NCBI GenBank assembly: GCA_019739335.1
Contig: CP073261.1
Span: forward strand, 2,284,001-2,348,000
Reading direction: 5' to 3'
Origin: Erythrobacter sp.
Lineage (GTDB): Bacteria; Pseudomonadota; Alphaproteobacteria; Sphingomonadales; Sphingomonadaceae
DNA length: 64,000 nt
Shown: positions 26,166 to 34,902 of the stretch, piece by piece
How the letters are laid out: each line of letters starts with the position of its first letter
How positions within the stretch are numbered: the first letter of the stretch is position 1
Notes under the pieces: model-generated
The model's database searches: none
Seen by the model: the letters and a program-made list of their open reading frames with translations, nothing else
What the model was told of the DNA's origin: nothing
Program-made: the position numbers and the translations under genes

Positions 26166-26891
26166 ATGCGCATTTCTCCATCGCTCCCCTGGTGTCTTGC
26201 CGGATGCTTGCTCCTGTCGGCATGCGGAGACGCGCATTCCAGGCCGGAAGTGTGGGAGTCCACGGGAGAGATTATCGCGCTTGGCGGGGGAGACGCAGGG
26301 GCTCGCGGAGCCTGCGCCACCTGCCATGGCCTGCAAGGCGAAGGGGACGGCAATCTCGTTCCACGGCTCGCCGGGCTCGATCCGGGATATTTTGCGCGGC
26401 AGATGGAATACTTTGCCGAAGGGCAGCGGCGACATCCGCAGATGGCGTGGATCGCGGGCAGGCTGGATTGGTCTGCCCGGCAGAAAGTCGCGGTCCATTA
26501 CAGCGGAATGCCTTTTCCTGATGACGCCGCGCAGGACACCGCCCTGCCGACCTGCGCGGCTGCCGAACTGTACCATCGCGGCGATCCTGATCGCGGCCTG
26601 CCCTCCTGCGCGAGCTGCCACGGTGAGGACGGCACCGGAACCGGGCCGGGCAACCCGCCGCTGGCGGGTCAACCTGCCCACTATCTGGCGAGGCAGTTGC
26701 AGGCATGGTCGGCGGGTGAACGCTATGGTGATCCCGATCGCGTGATGACCCGGATCAGCCAGCTCCTGACAGCGCGCGAGATGGCTAGCCTGGCTGACTA
26801 TAGTTCGGACCTTCGGGGTGGGAGCGGGCATTCGGAATCTCCGGAAGCATGCCTTCCAGAACGTCGTCCTGATCCCAGAAATGGTGCTTGA
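26166..26891 (+). CDS. Diheme cytochrome c lipoprotein (c4-like)
   Basis: A 241-residue exported cytochrome with a lipobox (Leu-Leu-Leu-Ser-Ala-Cys, about residue 20) and two heme-binding motifs, Cys-Ala-Thr-Cys-His (about 52) and Cys-Ala-Ser-Cys-His (about 142). Each is followed by a Pro-x-Leu-Ala-Gly turn typical of cytochrome c4 halves. It is the only + strand gene inside the oxidase locus, diverging from the monoheme cytochrome and converging on cytochrome b561. Its last 107 bp overlap the b561 coding end in antisense. It may shuttle electrons between b561 or a bc1 complex and the oxidase; this is inferred from position only. Confidence 0.85.
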   Translation: MRISPSLPWCLAGCLLLSACGDAHSRPEVWESTGEIIALGGGDAGARGACATCHGLQGEGDGNLVPRLAGLDPGYFARQMEYFAEGQRRHPQMAWIAGRLDWSARQKVAVHYSGMPFPDDAAQDTALPTCAAAELYHRGDPDRGLPSCASCHGEDGTGTGPGNPPLAGQPAHYLARQLQAWSAGERYGDPDRVMTRISQLLTAREMASLADYSSDLRGGSGHSESPEACLPERRPDPRNGA

Positions 26892-27435
26892 TGGCAGCGA
26901 GAGCGTGGGCGGGAATGAGCAGGGCGAGAACGATGACAGCGGCGACATGCACATCGATGGCCAGTTCCAGCACCCGGAACTGCCATTCGCTCGAAAGCGT
27001 GTGGAGCGGCATGGCGGGGACGGGCACAAGCCCCGCGAGGTGAAGATCGCGCGCTGGCTGGATGGCGGACCACATCATCCATCCCGACAGCGGGAGGATC
27101 ACGAACAGCGCGTAGAAAACGGCGTGGATCGCGTGTGCGACTGTGGATCGCCAGCCCTGGTTGTCGGCATCGTTGACCGGGCCGGGAACGATCAGCCGCC
27201 ACAGCAGCCGCAGGGCGCCCAGCAGCAGCAGCGTCAGCCCGATCTCGGAATGGAGCTGGTAGGCATCCAGCTTGTCCGCGCCGACCAGATAGCGCTGGAT
27301 CATCCAGCCCGATCCAAGCTGGAATATGACGACAGCAGCCATAATCCAGTGGAAAGCAACCCCGACCGGCGTATACTTCCCCCGCTCCCGGTAGCTTACC
27401 GACCATTCCTGCCACTGCTGGACCCACGGCTTCAT
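26785..27435 (-). CDS. Cytochrome b561 family protein
   Basis: A 216-residue membrane protein with four to five helices and heme-ligand histidines in the expected places: the first in Val-Ala-Phe-His-Trp-Ile-Met (about 29), another in Leu-His-Ser-Glu-Ile-Gly-Leu (about 67) and others in the later helices. This matches the bacterial b561/YodB-like family, which passes electrons from quinol. The ATG at 27435 overlaps the ctaG stop (ATGA). The C-terminal ~35 residues are charged and overlap the diheme cytochrome gene on the other strand. Confidence 0.85.
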   Translation of the reverse strand: MKPWVQQWQEWSVSYRERGKYTPVGVAFHWIMAAVVIFQLGSGWMIQRYLVGADKLDAYQLHSEIGLTLLLLGALRLLWRLIVPGPVNDADNQGWRSTVAHAIHAVFYALFVILPLSGWMMWSAIQPARDLHLAGLVPVPAMPLHTLSSEWQFRVLELAIDVHVAAVIVLALLIPAHALAAIKHHFWDQDDVLEGMLPEIPNARSHPEGPNYSQPG

Positions 27436-28157
27436 CGTGCGGGAACCGGCGCGAGCGAGCGATAGAGCACCACCATCGCCGCCAGCAGATAGACCGCAGA
27501 GGCGGGAGCCCACATGATCAGTCCGGCGATCTGCTGGTCTTCCAGCGGCGACAGTCCCCACAGGTGGGTGGTCAGGACATGGGGCGCATAATAGGCACGA
27601 TCGGCAAAGACGAGCAGCGCTCCCAGCGCACCCATTTGCACCATTGTCGCGAGCAACGCTCCGGTCGCCACCGTGGCGCTCGACTGCCTCAGCCGTGCCC
27701 ACCAGAACGCCGAACTCGCTGTCAGACTCATCTGCATGATCCAGAAGACTGCATCGCTTGATAACGCAGCGGAGTAGAATTCCGGGATGTGCCATGCCCA
27801 GAAGATGCCCGCCTGCATCACTGTGAGCTGGGTGAGGGACAATGAAATTCGTTTCTCATGGAGTCGCAAGGAATTGACCAGAAGGGGAGCAAGGACAAGC
27901 GCGAGGGCAATGTGGTGGATAGCACGCGCAGTAAACAGCGCCGATCCCAGCGCGCAGAAGGGCGAAACGAATAGCAGGAGGATGACCAGAACCGAGGCAA
28001 GGTGGGCAGCCGTTCGCTCTGGGGAGATCAGGCGTCCTGCGATCAGGCCGAGCGCGACAATCGCCAGCAATATCGGATCGAAATTCCACCGCGCAAACCA
28101 CTCCGTGGGCGCTGGTGCGACGCCACAATAAGGCAGCCACTGGATCGCGGATGGCAT
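27432..28157 (-). CDS. ctaG: Cytochrome c oxidase assembly factor CtaG (caa3_CtaG family)
   Basis: A 241-residue protein with about seven hydrophobic helices. It matches the caa3_CtaG family that is needed for assembly of caa3-type oxidases and is unrelated to the soluble Cox11-type CtaG. Supporting details are the Trp-His-Ile-Pro-Glu-Phe-Tyr motif near residue 125 and the Asp-Gln-Gln-Ile-Ala-Gly-Leu-Ile-Met-Trp motif near residue 210. The start has GAGGGG about 8 bases upstream; the frame extends to 28409 without a supported start. It is co-transcribed with cytochrome b561. Confidence 0.9.
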   Translation of the reverse strand: MPSAIQWLPYCGVAPAPTEWFARWNFDPILLAIVALGLIAGRLISPERTAAHLASVLVILLLFVSPFCALGSALFTARAIHHIALALVLAPLLVNSLRLHEKRISLSLTQLTVMQAGIFWAWHIPEFYSAALSSDAVFWIMQMSLTASSAFWWARLRQSSATVATGALLATMVQMGALGALLVFADRAYYAPHVLTTHLWGLSPLEDQQIAGLIMWAPASAVYLLAAMVVLYRSLAPVPAR

Positions 28158-28554
28158 TTGTAGCCCCTCCTTGCTTGCAACCCATTTACGCTTCGCGCAG
28201 CATTCGGGTTCCTTCTGCCTGAAAAATGTGACGCGTAACTCACCTGCAACTCTTGCAGAGATGCGGTTCGCGCAGCTCGGCTGGAATGCCAGCGGGCCGA
28301 ACCTGTTCCACCGCAGCCGCATGGACTCGTGACACATGCCGATCCCGGGCCCGAACAGCAGGTCCTCGGCCTGTCGCGATGACACCGGGTAGCAGTCGCA
28401 AATCAGCACAACCAGACGGATGGCCTAGGGCGGAGAGTTGAAGTAACGAAATGGGCTTTCAACTTTTCCTGGTCGAAGCATGGTCATCCCCCACCCTTGC
28501 TCGCATTGCGACAGGTGCGTTTGCCCTTGACCGGACCCCTCTAACCTCCCCGGT
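28158..28554. other. Intergenic stretch, no gene seen
   Basis: About 400 bp between the divergent side of ctaG and the end of the maoC-like gene. Short open frames exist on both strands but none has a ribosome site or a recognisable product. It must hold the ctaG promoter. No strong inverted repeat, tRNA or copy of the CATG-centred operator was found. Its lower GC than the flanking genes fits non-coding DNA. Confidence 0.6.
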
Positions 28555-29058
28555 TCACTTCTCTAGCGGTGCATTTGCATTGACAGGCCCCTCCCGCGCT
28601 GCGGCGGCGCGCGTGTGCACCAGGTTGATACTCTCGAACTGGAGAACAACCTGGTCGTTCTGGTTGCGCATTTCGTAGTAGCCGACGCAGGTTCCGCGCG
28701 GCTTGCCGCTCTTGGACAGTTCTTTCGACAGGATGCGCGAGGTCACATATACCGTGTCCCCCGGCCGCAGTGCGGTCTTCAGGCGGAAGTTGTCGAAGCC
28801 GATGCCGCAGACATAGTCGATGTCGCTGTTGATCTCGTGATCGAGCTGGCGCCAGATCGCCAGCACGTGCACCCCGCTCGCAACGACCTCCCCGAAATGC
28901 GACTGCCGCGCCGCTTCGGGATCGGTGTGGAACCACTGCGGATCGTACTGGCGGGCGAACTCGACGATTTCCGCTTCGGTGATCGTGCGGCTGGACGATC
29001 GGCGCTCCTCACCGATTACCAGATCCTCGAACTTCAGCGGTGGGCGATCCGCAGTCAT
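28555..29058 (-). CDS. MaoC family (R)-enoyl-CoA hydratase-like dehydratase
   Basis: A 167-residue single hot-dog domain protein. The hydratase motif Tyr-Asp39-Pro-Gln-Trp-Phe-His44-Thr-Asp-Pro-Glu-Ala-Ala is intact, with the Asp/His pair that adds or removes water at the CoA-ester double bond, and a Ser-Gly-Val-His-Val-Leu-Ala segment follows. The ATG at 29058 has GGAGAC upstream. A CATG-centred operator lies 51 bp before the start, shared with the divergent VOC/CoA-ligase operon, so the enzyme probably acts in the same pathway on an unsaturated or hydroxyacyl-CoA intermediate. Confidence 0.88.
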   Translation of the reverse strand: MTADRPPLKFEDLVIGEERRSSSRTITEAEIVEFARQYDPQWFHTDPEAARQSHFGEVVASGVHVLAIWRQLDHEINSDIDYVCGIGFDNFRLKTALRPGDTVYVTSRILSKELSKSGKPRGTCVGYYEMRNQNDQVVLQFESINLVHTRAAAAREGPVNANAPLEK

Positions 29059-29108
29059 GTGCCTGTCTCCTTGCTTGGCTGGCGAGTTTAGGGCGAGCCA
29101 AGAAAAAG

Positions 29109-29122
29109 ACAATCATGCCTGT
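29109..29122. promoter_or_regulatory. CATG-centred dyad, operator copy a
   Basis: ACAATCATGCCTGT, between the divergent maoC-like gene and the VOC/CoA-ligase operon. It matches the dyad ACAAKCATGMTTGT in 13 of 14 positions. It is proposed as a binding site for the TetR-family protein at 41545. Confidence 0.6.
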
Positions 29123-29182
29123 ATGTTTACTTGATCCTTGGCAGTGCTACTATGGGCACCGAAACCGCAATCGAGGCCTGAT

Positions 29183-29716
29183 GTGAGCAATACCGATCCC
29201 GCCCGCCATGCTGTCCTGCAAATGGCCTGGGTGGTGAACGATCTGGAGGAGGCCGCCCGCCGCTGGCACCGGACGACAGGAGTCGGGCCCTTCCTGGTGA
29301 ACCGCCACATTCCCATTCGCGAACCGTTGTATCGCGGGAAGCCCGGACGCGTCGATTTTTCCACTGCCATCGCGCAGGCCGGGCCGGTGCAGATCGAACT
29401 GGTGCAGCAGCATGACGATGCCCCATCCTGCTATCGCGACTCCGTGCCGGCGGGGCAGGAGGCGATGCATCACATCGCCATCATGGTCGCGGATTACGAT
29501 GTAACCGTCGCCGAATACGAGCAGGAGGGATTTACCGTCGCCAGCTCGGGATACTTCGGCAAGGCCCGCTTCTGCTACGTCGATTGCCGCCCCGGCATCG
29601 GCCACATGGTCGAGATTCTCGAAGACTGCGCCCCGATCCGCAGTTTCTTCGCGCTGATCGCGCGCGCCGCGCAGGAATGGGACGGCGATCCGGCAACCCT
29701 GATACGAGAATTGTGA
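29183..29716 (+). CDS. VOC family (glyoxalase-fold) protein
   Basis: A 177-residue vicinal-oxygen-chelate fold protein. The first strand reads Ala-Trp-Val-Val-Asn-Asp-Leu-Glu-Glu-Ala, and metal-site candidates include the His-His pair in Met-His-His-Ile-Ala-Ile-Met (about 112) and the Glu in Gly-His-Met-Val-Glu-Ile-Leu-Glu (about 155), as in methylmalonyl-CoA epimerase relatives. The start is GTG at 29183; the ATG at 29181 is out of frame and stops at once. It begins 61 bp after operator copy a and precedes the CoA ligase by 52 bp. A CoA-ester epimerase or ring dioxygenase-like role is possible but unproven. Confidence 0.8.
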   Translation: MSNTDPARHAVLQMAWVVNDLEEAARRWHRTTGVGPFLVNRHIPIREPLYRGKPGRVDFSTAIAQAGPVQIELVQQHDDAPSCYRDSVPAGQEAMHHIAIMVADYDVTVAEYEQEGFTVASSGYFGKARFCYVDCRPGIGHMVEILEDCAPIRSFFALIARAAQEWDGDPATLIREL

Positions 29717-29768
29717 ACGGACGAACCACCACCTGCCGCAGCGCAGGGGAGGCCACCGGGAGAGACTG

Positions 29769-31403
29769 ATGAGCGATACCATTCATACGATCGGGAAGAT
29801 GCTGCGCAACCGCGCGGTCTCGCACGGCGACAGCATTGCCTTGATCTTTCCCGATTCTCGCCAGACCTATGCCCAGTTGCTGGATGCATCGACGCGCTGG
29901 GCAAAGACGCTGGTGGCACTCGGCGTGCGGCGCGGTGAGCATGTCGGCGTGCTGCTGCCGACCTGCCGGGAATTCCTTGAGATCTACTACGGTTGCGCGC
30001 TCATCGGCGCGGTCGTGGTGCCGGTCAATGCCCGTTACCAGCCAGGCGAACTGGCCTATCTGGTCAAGGATGCCGCCCTGCGTGTGCTGGTGACCACCGG
30101 CCGGGTCGCGGATTCGCTCGATTTTGGTGAGCGGCTGGAAGCTGCGCTTGCCTCGCTTCGCGGTTCCGCCGATTGCCTCGCGCTCGATCTGCCCGAAGCG
30201 CCGGATCTGCGGCAGATCATCTGCCTCGAGGAGAAATGCGGCCCGGCGCTACTACCGCTGAGCCGTGCGATGGCGCTTGGCGAAAGTGTGCCCGATACCG
30301 ATATCAGGGCGTTGACCGAGGCCGTGCAGCCGGGGGATATCGGTCTCATCCTCTATACCTCGGGCACCACGTCCAATCCGAAGGGGTGCATGATTTCCAA
30401 CCGGGCGATGGTCGGCAACAGCCGCAACCTTGGCCTGCGGTACGAAGTCACCGATGCCGACAAGGTATGGTCGCCGCTCCCGATCTATCACATCGCCGGA
30501 ATTCTCCCGATGACGATGATCATGGACGCAGGCGGCGCCTACATGACCGTCCCCTACTTCGATGCCGGGACGGCGCTGGAAATGCTGGAGAGGGAGCGCG
30601 CAACCATTGCCTATCCTGCCTTCGTAACGATCATGCAGGACCTGATTTCGCACGACCGCTTCAAGGTGACGGACCTTGCCTCGATGCGGCTGATGAACAG
30701 CAACTTCGCCGTCCAGCCTGCCTGGATCAAGACCGCCATGATCGAAGCCATGCCCTCCATCGTCCATGTCGGAACCTATGGGCTGACCGAGGCGGCAGGC
30801 ACCATCTGCACGAGCAGACTGGACGAAACCGAGCATAGCCGCACCAGTCGTCTCGGCGTGCCGCTGGACGAGTGGGACGTCAGGATCGTCGATATCGAAA
30901 CAGGCCGGGAATGCGCTCCGGGCGAGCGGGGGGAAATCTGCGCCCGCGGGCCGAACATGCTGTCGGGATACTACAATGCCCCGGAAAAGACCGCCGAGAG
31001 CATTCGTGACGGCTGGCTGCACACCGGTGACATCGGCTCTTTCGACGAAGCGGGCACGATCATGTTCCACGGCCGCACCAAGGACATGCTCAAGGTCGGC
31101 GGTGAAAACGTCGCAGCGGCGGAAATCGAAGGCGTGTTGCAGACGCACGATGCCGTGAAGCTGGCGCAGGTCGTCGGCATTCCCGATGATCGCTACGTCG
31201 AAGTGCCGGTGGCCTTTGTCGAACTGGCTCCCGGCGAGTCGGTGGAGCCGGATGAACTGATCGCGCATTGCCGCGGCAAGATCGCCAACTTCAAGCTGCC
31301 GCGCGACGTCCGCTTCGTCACCGGGTGGCCGATGTCGACATCCAAGATCCAGAAATTCCGGCTGCGGGATATGCTGCTGGAGGAAAGGGGGATCGAACGG
31401 TAA
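29769..31403 (+). CDS. Acyl-CoA synthetase (AMP-forming, class I adenylating enzyme)
   Basis: A 544-residue ligase that activates a carboxylic acid to its CoA thioester with ATP. All core motifs are visible: Leu-Tyr-Thr-Ser-Gly-Thr-Thr-Ser-Asn-Pro-Lys-Gly (P-loop, about 194-205), Tyr-Gly-Leu-Thr-Glu-Ala (about 337), Gly-Trp-Leu-His-Thr-Gly-Asp, Gly-Arg-Thr-Lys-Asp-Met-Leu-Lys-Val-Gly-Gly-Glu-Asn (hinge) and the adenylation Lys in Thr-Ser-Lys-Ile-Gln-Lys near the C-terminus. It is the natural entry step of the surrounding beta-oxidation-type pathway. It converges on the SDR gene at 31416 with a 12-bp gap. Confidence 0.92.
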   Translation: MSDTIHTIGKMLRNRAVSHGDSIALIFPDSRQTYAQLLDASTRWAKTLVALGVRRGEHVGVLLPTCREFLEIYYGCALIGAVVVPVNARYQPGELAYLVKDAALRVLVTTGRVADSLDFGERLEAALASLRGSADCLALDLPEAPDLRQIICLEEKCGPALLPLSRAMALGESVPDTDIRALTEAVQPGDIGLILYTSGTTSNPKGCMISNRAMVGNSRNLGLRYEVTDADKVWSPLPIYHIAGILPMTMIMDAGGAYMTVPYFDAGTALEMLERERATIAYPAFVTIMQDLISHDRFKVTDLASMRLMNSNFAVQPAWIKTAMIEAMPSIVHVGTYGLTEAAGTICTSRLDETEHSRTSRLGVPLDEWDVRIVDIETGRECAPGERGEICARGPNMLSGYYNAPEKTAESIRDGWLHTGDIGSFDEAGTIMFHGRTKDMLKVGGENVAAAEIEGVLQTHDAVKLAQVVGIPDDRYVEVPVAFVELAPGESVEPDELIAHCRGKIANFKLPRDVRFVTGWPMSTSKIQKFRLRDMLLEERGIER

Positions 31404-31415
31404 ACGAAATCCCGC

Positions 31416-32321
31416 TCAGGTACGGTTCGATCTGGTGCCACCGAACCAGTCCGGACGACCGGCCGGCCATACGGCGCCGTTCTGGGCCTGGCCACCGTCG
31501 ATCACCAGCAGCTCGCCGGTAATGAAGTCGCCCGAAGGGGCCATCAGGTAAACGCAGGCCTCGGCAATGTCCCACACATCGCCGCGCCGTTTCATCGGAT
31601 TGGCATCGTGGAACCGTTCGAGCGCTTCGGGCGGGTAGACGCGGAAACCCTCGCTTTCGATCACGCCGGGCGCGACGCAATTGACGCGAATGTCCAGCGG
31701 CGCCCATTCGGTAGCCAGCGTCTTCGAAAGGTAGATGACCCCCGCGCGCGCTGCGCATGTATGCGCCGCCTGCGGCATGCCCCGCTCGACATTCGCCACG
31801 ATGCTGATGACATTGCCCTTTGCCCCCTGCGCGCGCCAGCGCTGCGCCAGGGTCTGCGTCATCCACCATGTGCCGTTGAGATTGAGATCGATTACCGACA
31901 GCCAGCCCTTGCGGCTGAAATCGATGGCATCCTGCGGGAACTGGCCGCCGGCATTGTTGATCAGGTGGTCGACACGACCGTGCCGTTCGAAAACTGCATC
32001 GTAGAAGGCCTCGACTTCCTCCGGATCGCGGATGGACATCGGAATGTGCATCGGCCGGCGACCGGTGGCTTCCTCCATCGCATCGCAGGCTTCGACCAGC
32101 CTCTCTTCGGTGCGCCCGCAGATCACCACATGGGCACCAAGCCGCGCGCACAGGAAGGCAATGCCCTTGCCGATGCCCGAACCCCCGCCTGTGACGACGA
32201 TGACCTGATCCTTCAGCAAGTCGTCGCGGTAAACGGTTTCCAGAGTCGCCAGTTGGTGATTGGTGAAGCCGAATTGCGGGCCTTCCTCGGTTCCGGCGAT
32301 GACCGGATCGATCCTGTTCAT
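31416..32321 (-). CDS. SDR family enoyl-CoA reductase-like protein (PECR/DECR type)
   Basis: A 301-residue short-chain dehydrogenase-fold protein with the cofactor motif Thr-Gly-Gly-Gly-Ser-Gly-Ile-Gly (about 44-51) and Asn-Asn-Ala-Gly. The usual Tyr-x3-Lys is absent: the segment reads Thr-Cys-Ala-Ala-Arg-Ala-Gly-Val, closely matching peroxisomal trans-2-enoyl-CoA reductase and 2,4-dienoyl-CoA reductase, where catalysis is arranged differently. The following Val-Ala-Pro-Gly-Val-Ile motif also fits. This points to reduction of an unsaturated acyl-CoA rather than an alcohol dehydrogenase. It overlaps the Rieske oxygenase stop by 4 bp (ATGA) and is the second gene of that operon. Confidence 0.8.
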   Translation of the reverse strand: MNRIDPVIAGTEEGPQFGFTNHQLATLETVYRDDLLKDQVIVVTGGGSGIGKGIAFLCARLGAHVVICGRTEERLVEACDAMEEATGRRPMHIPMSIRDPEEVEAFYDAVFERHGRVDHLINNAGGQFPQDAIDFSRKGWLSVIDLNLNGTWWMTQTLAQRWRAQGAKGNVISIVANVERGMPQAAHTCAARAGVIYLSKTLATEWAPLDIRVNCVAPGVIESEGFRVYPPEALERFHDANPMKRRGDVWDIAEACVYLMAPSGDFITGELLVIDGGQAQNGAVWPAGRPDWFGGTRSNRT

Positions 32322-33529
32322 GCCTCGACCCACTGTTCCAGCCTGGGAGTCACCGCCAAGCCTTCGGGCAGGCTGTTCACGCCGATGCGGCGATCGAGTT
32401 CTTCGTGCCAATGATAGATGCGCCGCTCCTGATAGTTCAGCGGGATGCCGACAAAGCCCGGCGATTCCAGCGATTCCTGAATCTGCGGGGCATATTGCAG
32501 ATCTTCGTAGAGGATGCGTTCCCAATTCGCCTTGCGATCGCTCCATTTGGGATGGGGATTTTCGGCGTCGTATTCGGGGGCGATCCAAGTGGAAACGACG
32601 CGGCAGGTGTTGGTCCCGGTCGGCCAGAACTGCAACATCGGGATCCCGCTGTCGGACGGCGGCATCACGAAATTCGGATAGATCATGTAGCTGACGTTGT
32701 TGTCCCGCGGAATTTCCGTGACGTTGGGCAACTTGGGCATGCCGATGGTGCCCGGGTCTTTCCAGTCGGGACGCCGGTTCGGCGTCACCATGCGCGAATG
32801 CCCCTTTTGCCAGAGCGTTGCGGTCATTCCCCGGTGATCGAGAAAGCGGTCCACCGATTGCTGGTGGATGGACTTGAGATGATAGACTTCCATGAAGGCG
32901 TCGAGCAGCACCTTCACGTTGCATTCGACTTCATAGGACCGGCTTTCGACGAAATCGAGTCGGTCGAATTCGAACTGCTCCAGTTCTGCCGCCATCGGGC
33001 CGATATGCTGCAACAACGGCTCGGCATCCGGATCCTGGTTGACGAAGATGATCTTGCCGATGGTCTCGCAACGCACCTGCTTGAGCGAGTGGCAGGAAAA
33101 ATCCAGCTCCGGAAAGTCGCGCCTGTCGCGCACGGCAACCAGCTTGCCGTCAAGCGTGTACGACCAGCCGTGATAACCGCAGACGAAGCCGCGGCCATTG
33201 CCCGAATTCTCGGTCACCAACGGCGCCCCGCGATGCTGGCAGGTGTTGTAGAAGGCGCGGAACTCCCCTGAAAGATCGCGCACGACAATGATCGGAGACC
33301 CGGTATTGCGGATCAGGATCCAGTCGCCGGGCTCTGGGATCTGGTCGGCGTGGCAGGCGTAGAGCCAGGCCCGATTCCACATCCGCTCGCGCTCCAGCGC
33401 AAGAAAGGCGGGGTCGACATATCGTCCGGCCGGGATTGGGGGCAGCGCGGGGAAACCTTCGGGCGGCGCCTTGCGCTCGGTCTCGCTTTCCATCCGCTGC
33501 TTGATCTGCGCAGTGATTGCAGCGTCCAT
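32318..33529 (-). CDS. Rieske non-heme iron oxygenase, alpha subunit (copy 1)
   Basis: A 403-residue ring-hydroxylating/demethylating oxygenase. The Rieske cluster ligands are Cys97, His99, Cys117 and His120; the mononuclear iron site includes Asp210 (electron bridge), His217 and His222 in Asp-Ala-Phe-Met-Glu-Val-Tyr-His-Leu-Lys-Ser-Ile-His, with a C-terminal acidic residue expected as third ligand. The ATG at 33529 matches the family N-terminus; the longer frame to 33583 runs into operator copy b. The operator lies 51 bp upstream. Electrons probably come from the Rieske ferredoxin at 57661. Substrate unknown. Confidence 0.9.
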   Translation of the reverse strand: MDAAITAQIKQRMESETERKAPPEGFPALPPIPAGRYVDPAFLALERERMWNRAWLYACHADQIPEPGDWILIRNTGSPIIVVRDLSGEFRAFYNTCQHRGAPLVTENSGNGRGFVCGYHGWSYTLDGKLVAVRDRRDFPELDFSCHSLKQVRCETIGKIIFVNQDPDAEPLLQHIGPMAAELEQFEFDRLDFVESRSYEVECNVKVLLDAFMEVYHLKSIHQQSVDRFLDHRGMTATLWQKGHSRMVTPNRRPDWKDPGTIGMPKLPNVTEIPRDNNVSYMIYPNFVMPPSDSGIPMLQFWPTGTNTCRVVSTWIAPEYDAENPHPKWSDRKANWERILYEDLQYAPQIQESLESPGFVGIPLNYQERRIYHWHEELDRRIGVNSLPEGLAVTPRLEQWVEA

Positions 33530-33579
33530 TTCAGACTTCTCCAGTACTCGCAGGCACCATAGCGCGGGAAAAGCATAAA

Positions 33580-33593
33580 ACAATCATGAATGT
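33580..33593. promoter_or_regulatory. CATG-centred dyad, operator copy b
   Basis: ACAATCATGAATGT within AT-rich flanks (AAA before, TTTTT after), between the divergent Rieske oxygenase (copy 1) and thiolase operons. The left arm is perfect and the right arm has one change from the dyad. Confidence 0.6.
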
Positions 33594-33717
33594 TTTTTTG
33601 TTTGCCGCGAACATTGGTGATATGGGGTCCCGAAAAGTGGTAGAGAAGTGCAGAACCCCTCCCCACCGGTAACGCGGATGACCCCTGTTGCCGGTCGAAC
33701 CAAAGCAGGAAACCACA

Positions 33718-34902
33718 ATGGAAGACATCTTCATCCTTTCGGGCGTGCGCACCGCCATCGGCACCTTTGGCGGCTCGCTGGCACAATTCCGCCCGGCGCA
33801 ACTCGGCACCATCGTGATGAAGGAAGCGATCGCCCGGGCCGGGGTGGATGGCTCGGCGATCGAGCAGGTGGTGGTCGGTATCGTCATCCCCACACAGCCC
33901 TCGGATGCCTATGTCAGCCGGGTCGCTTCGGTGAACGCGGGGGTGCCGGTCTCGAGCGCGGCGATGAACGTCAATCGTCTGTGCGGGTCCGGCCTGCAGG
34001 CGATCGTCTCGGCAGCGCAGGCGATCCGCCTGGGCGAATGCGATCATGCCATCGCCGCAGGAACGGAATGCATGTCCAGTGCCCCTCACATGACCAATGG
34101 CGCGCGCTTCGGCACCAAGATGGGTGATCTGTCGTTGCAGGACGGAATGCTCGGCGCGCTGCACGATCCGTTTCACAACTTCCACATGGGCATCACTGCC
34201 GAAAACGTGGCCGAGCGATGCGGCATCAGTCGCGAGGAACAGGATGCCGCGGCGGTCGAAAGCCATCGCCGGGCCGCCCGCGCCATAGCCGAAGGGCGTT
34301 TCCGCGAGCAGATCGTGCCGGTCGAAATTGTCGGTCGCAAGGGAACGGTGGTGTTCGACACCGACGAACACGTGCGGACCGATGCTTCGGCAGCAGGCAT
34401 GGCGAGCCTGCGCCCGGTGTTCCGCAAGGACGGGACGGTAACGGCGGGCAACGCCAGCGGTATCAACGACGGCGCGGCCGCCCTGGTGCTGGCAAGCGGG
34501 GCAGCAGTTGCGCGCGAAAGACGCACCCCGATGGCGCGCATCCTCGGCTGGGGCCATGCCGGGGTGGAGCCGGAAGTCATGGGCCTTGGGCCGGTGGGCG
34601 CGGTGCCGGTGGCATTGAAGCGGGCCGGCCTCGCGCTCGACCAGATCGACGTGATCGAAAGTAACGAGGCCTTTGCCGCGCAGGCTTGCGGCGTGGCGAA
34701 GGAGCTTGGCTTCGACCCTGATCGGACCAATCCCAACGGTTCGGGTATTTCGCTCGGCCATCCGGTTGGTGCGACCGGCGCAATCCTGACGGTAAAGTGC
34801 ATGTACGAACTGAAACGCACCGGTGGGCGCTATGGCCTGGTCACCATGTGCATCGGTGGCGGTCAGGGCATCGCCTTGGTGGTGGAGAACATGGATGGCT
34901 GA
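33718..34902 (+). CDS. Acetyl-CoA acetyltransferase/3-ketoacyl-CoA thiolase
   Basis: A 394-residue degradative-type thiolase. The acyl-accepting Cys in Arg-Leu-Cys-Gly-Ser-Gly-Leu-Gln-Ala-Ile (about 89), the His in Gly-His-Pro-Val-Gly-Ala-Thr-Gly-Ala (about 350) and the second Cys in Cys-Ile-Gly-Gly-Gly-Gln-Gly (about 380) are all present. It would cleave a 3-ketoacyl-CoA to acetyl-CoA plus a shortened acyl-CoA. The start ATG is 125 bp beyond operator copy b. Its stop overlaps the start of the next gene by 8 bp. Confidence 0.93.
   Translation: MEDIFILSGVRTAIGTFGGSLAQFRPAQLGTIVMKEAIARAGVDGSAIEQVVVGIVIPTQPSDAYVSRVASVNAGVPVSSAAMNVNRLCGSGLQAIVSAAQAIRLGECDHAIAAGTECMSSAPHMTNGARFGTKMGDLSLQDGMLGALHDPFHNFHMGITAENVAERCGISREEQDAAAVESHRRAARAIAEGRFREQIVPVEIVGRKGTVVFDTDEHVRTDASAAGMASLRPVFRKDGTVTAGNASGINDGAAALVLASGAAVARERRTPMARILGWGHAGVEPEVMGLGPVGAVPVALKRAGLALDQIDVIESNEAFAAQACGVAKELGFDPDRTNPNGSGISLGHPVGATGAILTVKCMYELKRTGGRYGLVTMCIGGGQGIALVVENMDG

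Noticed and set aside
29181..29186. ATG at 29181 as the start of the VOC protein
   Set aside because: It reads ATG then TGA in that frame; the overlapping GTG at 29183 is in the coding frame.
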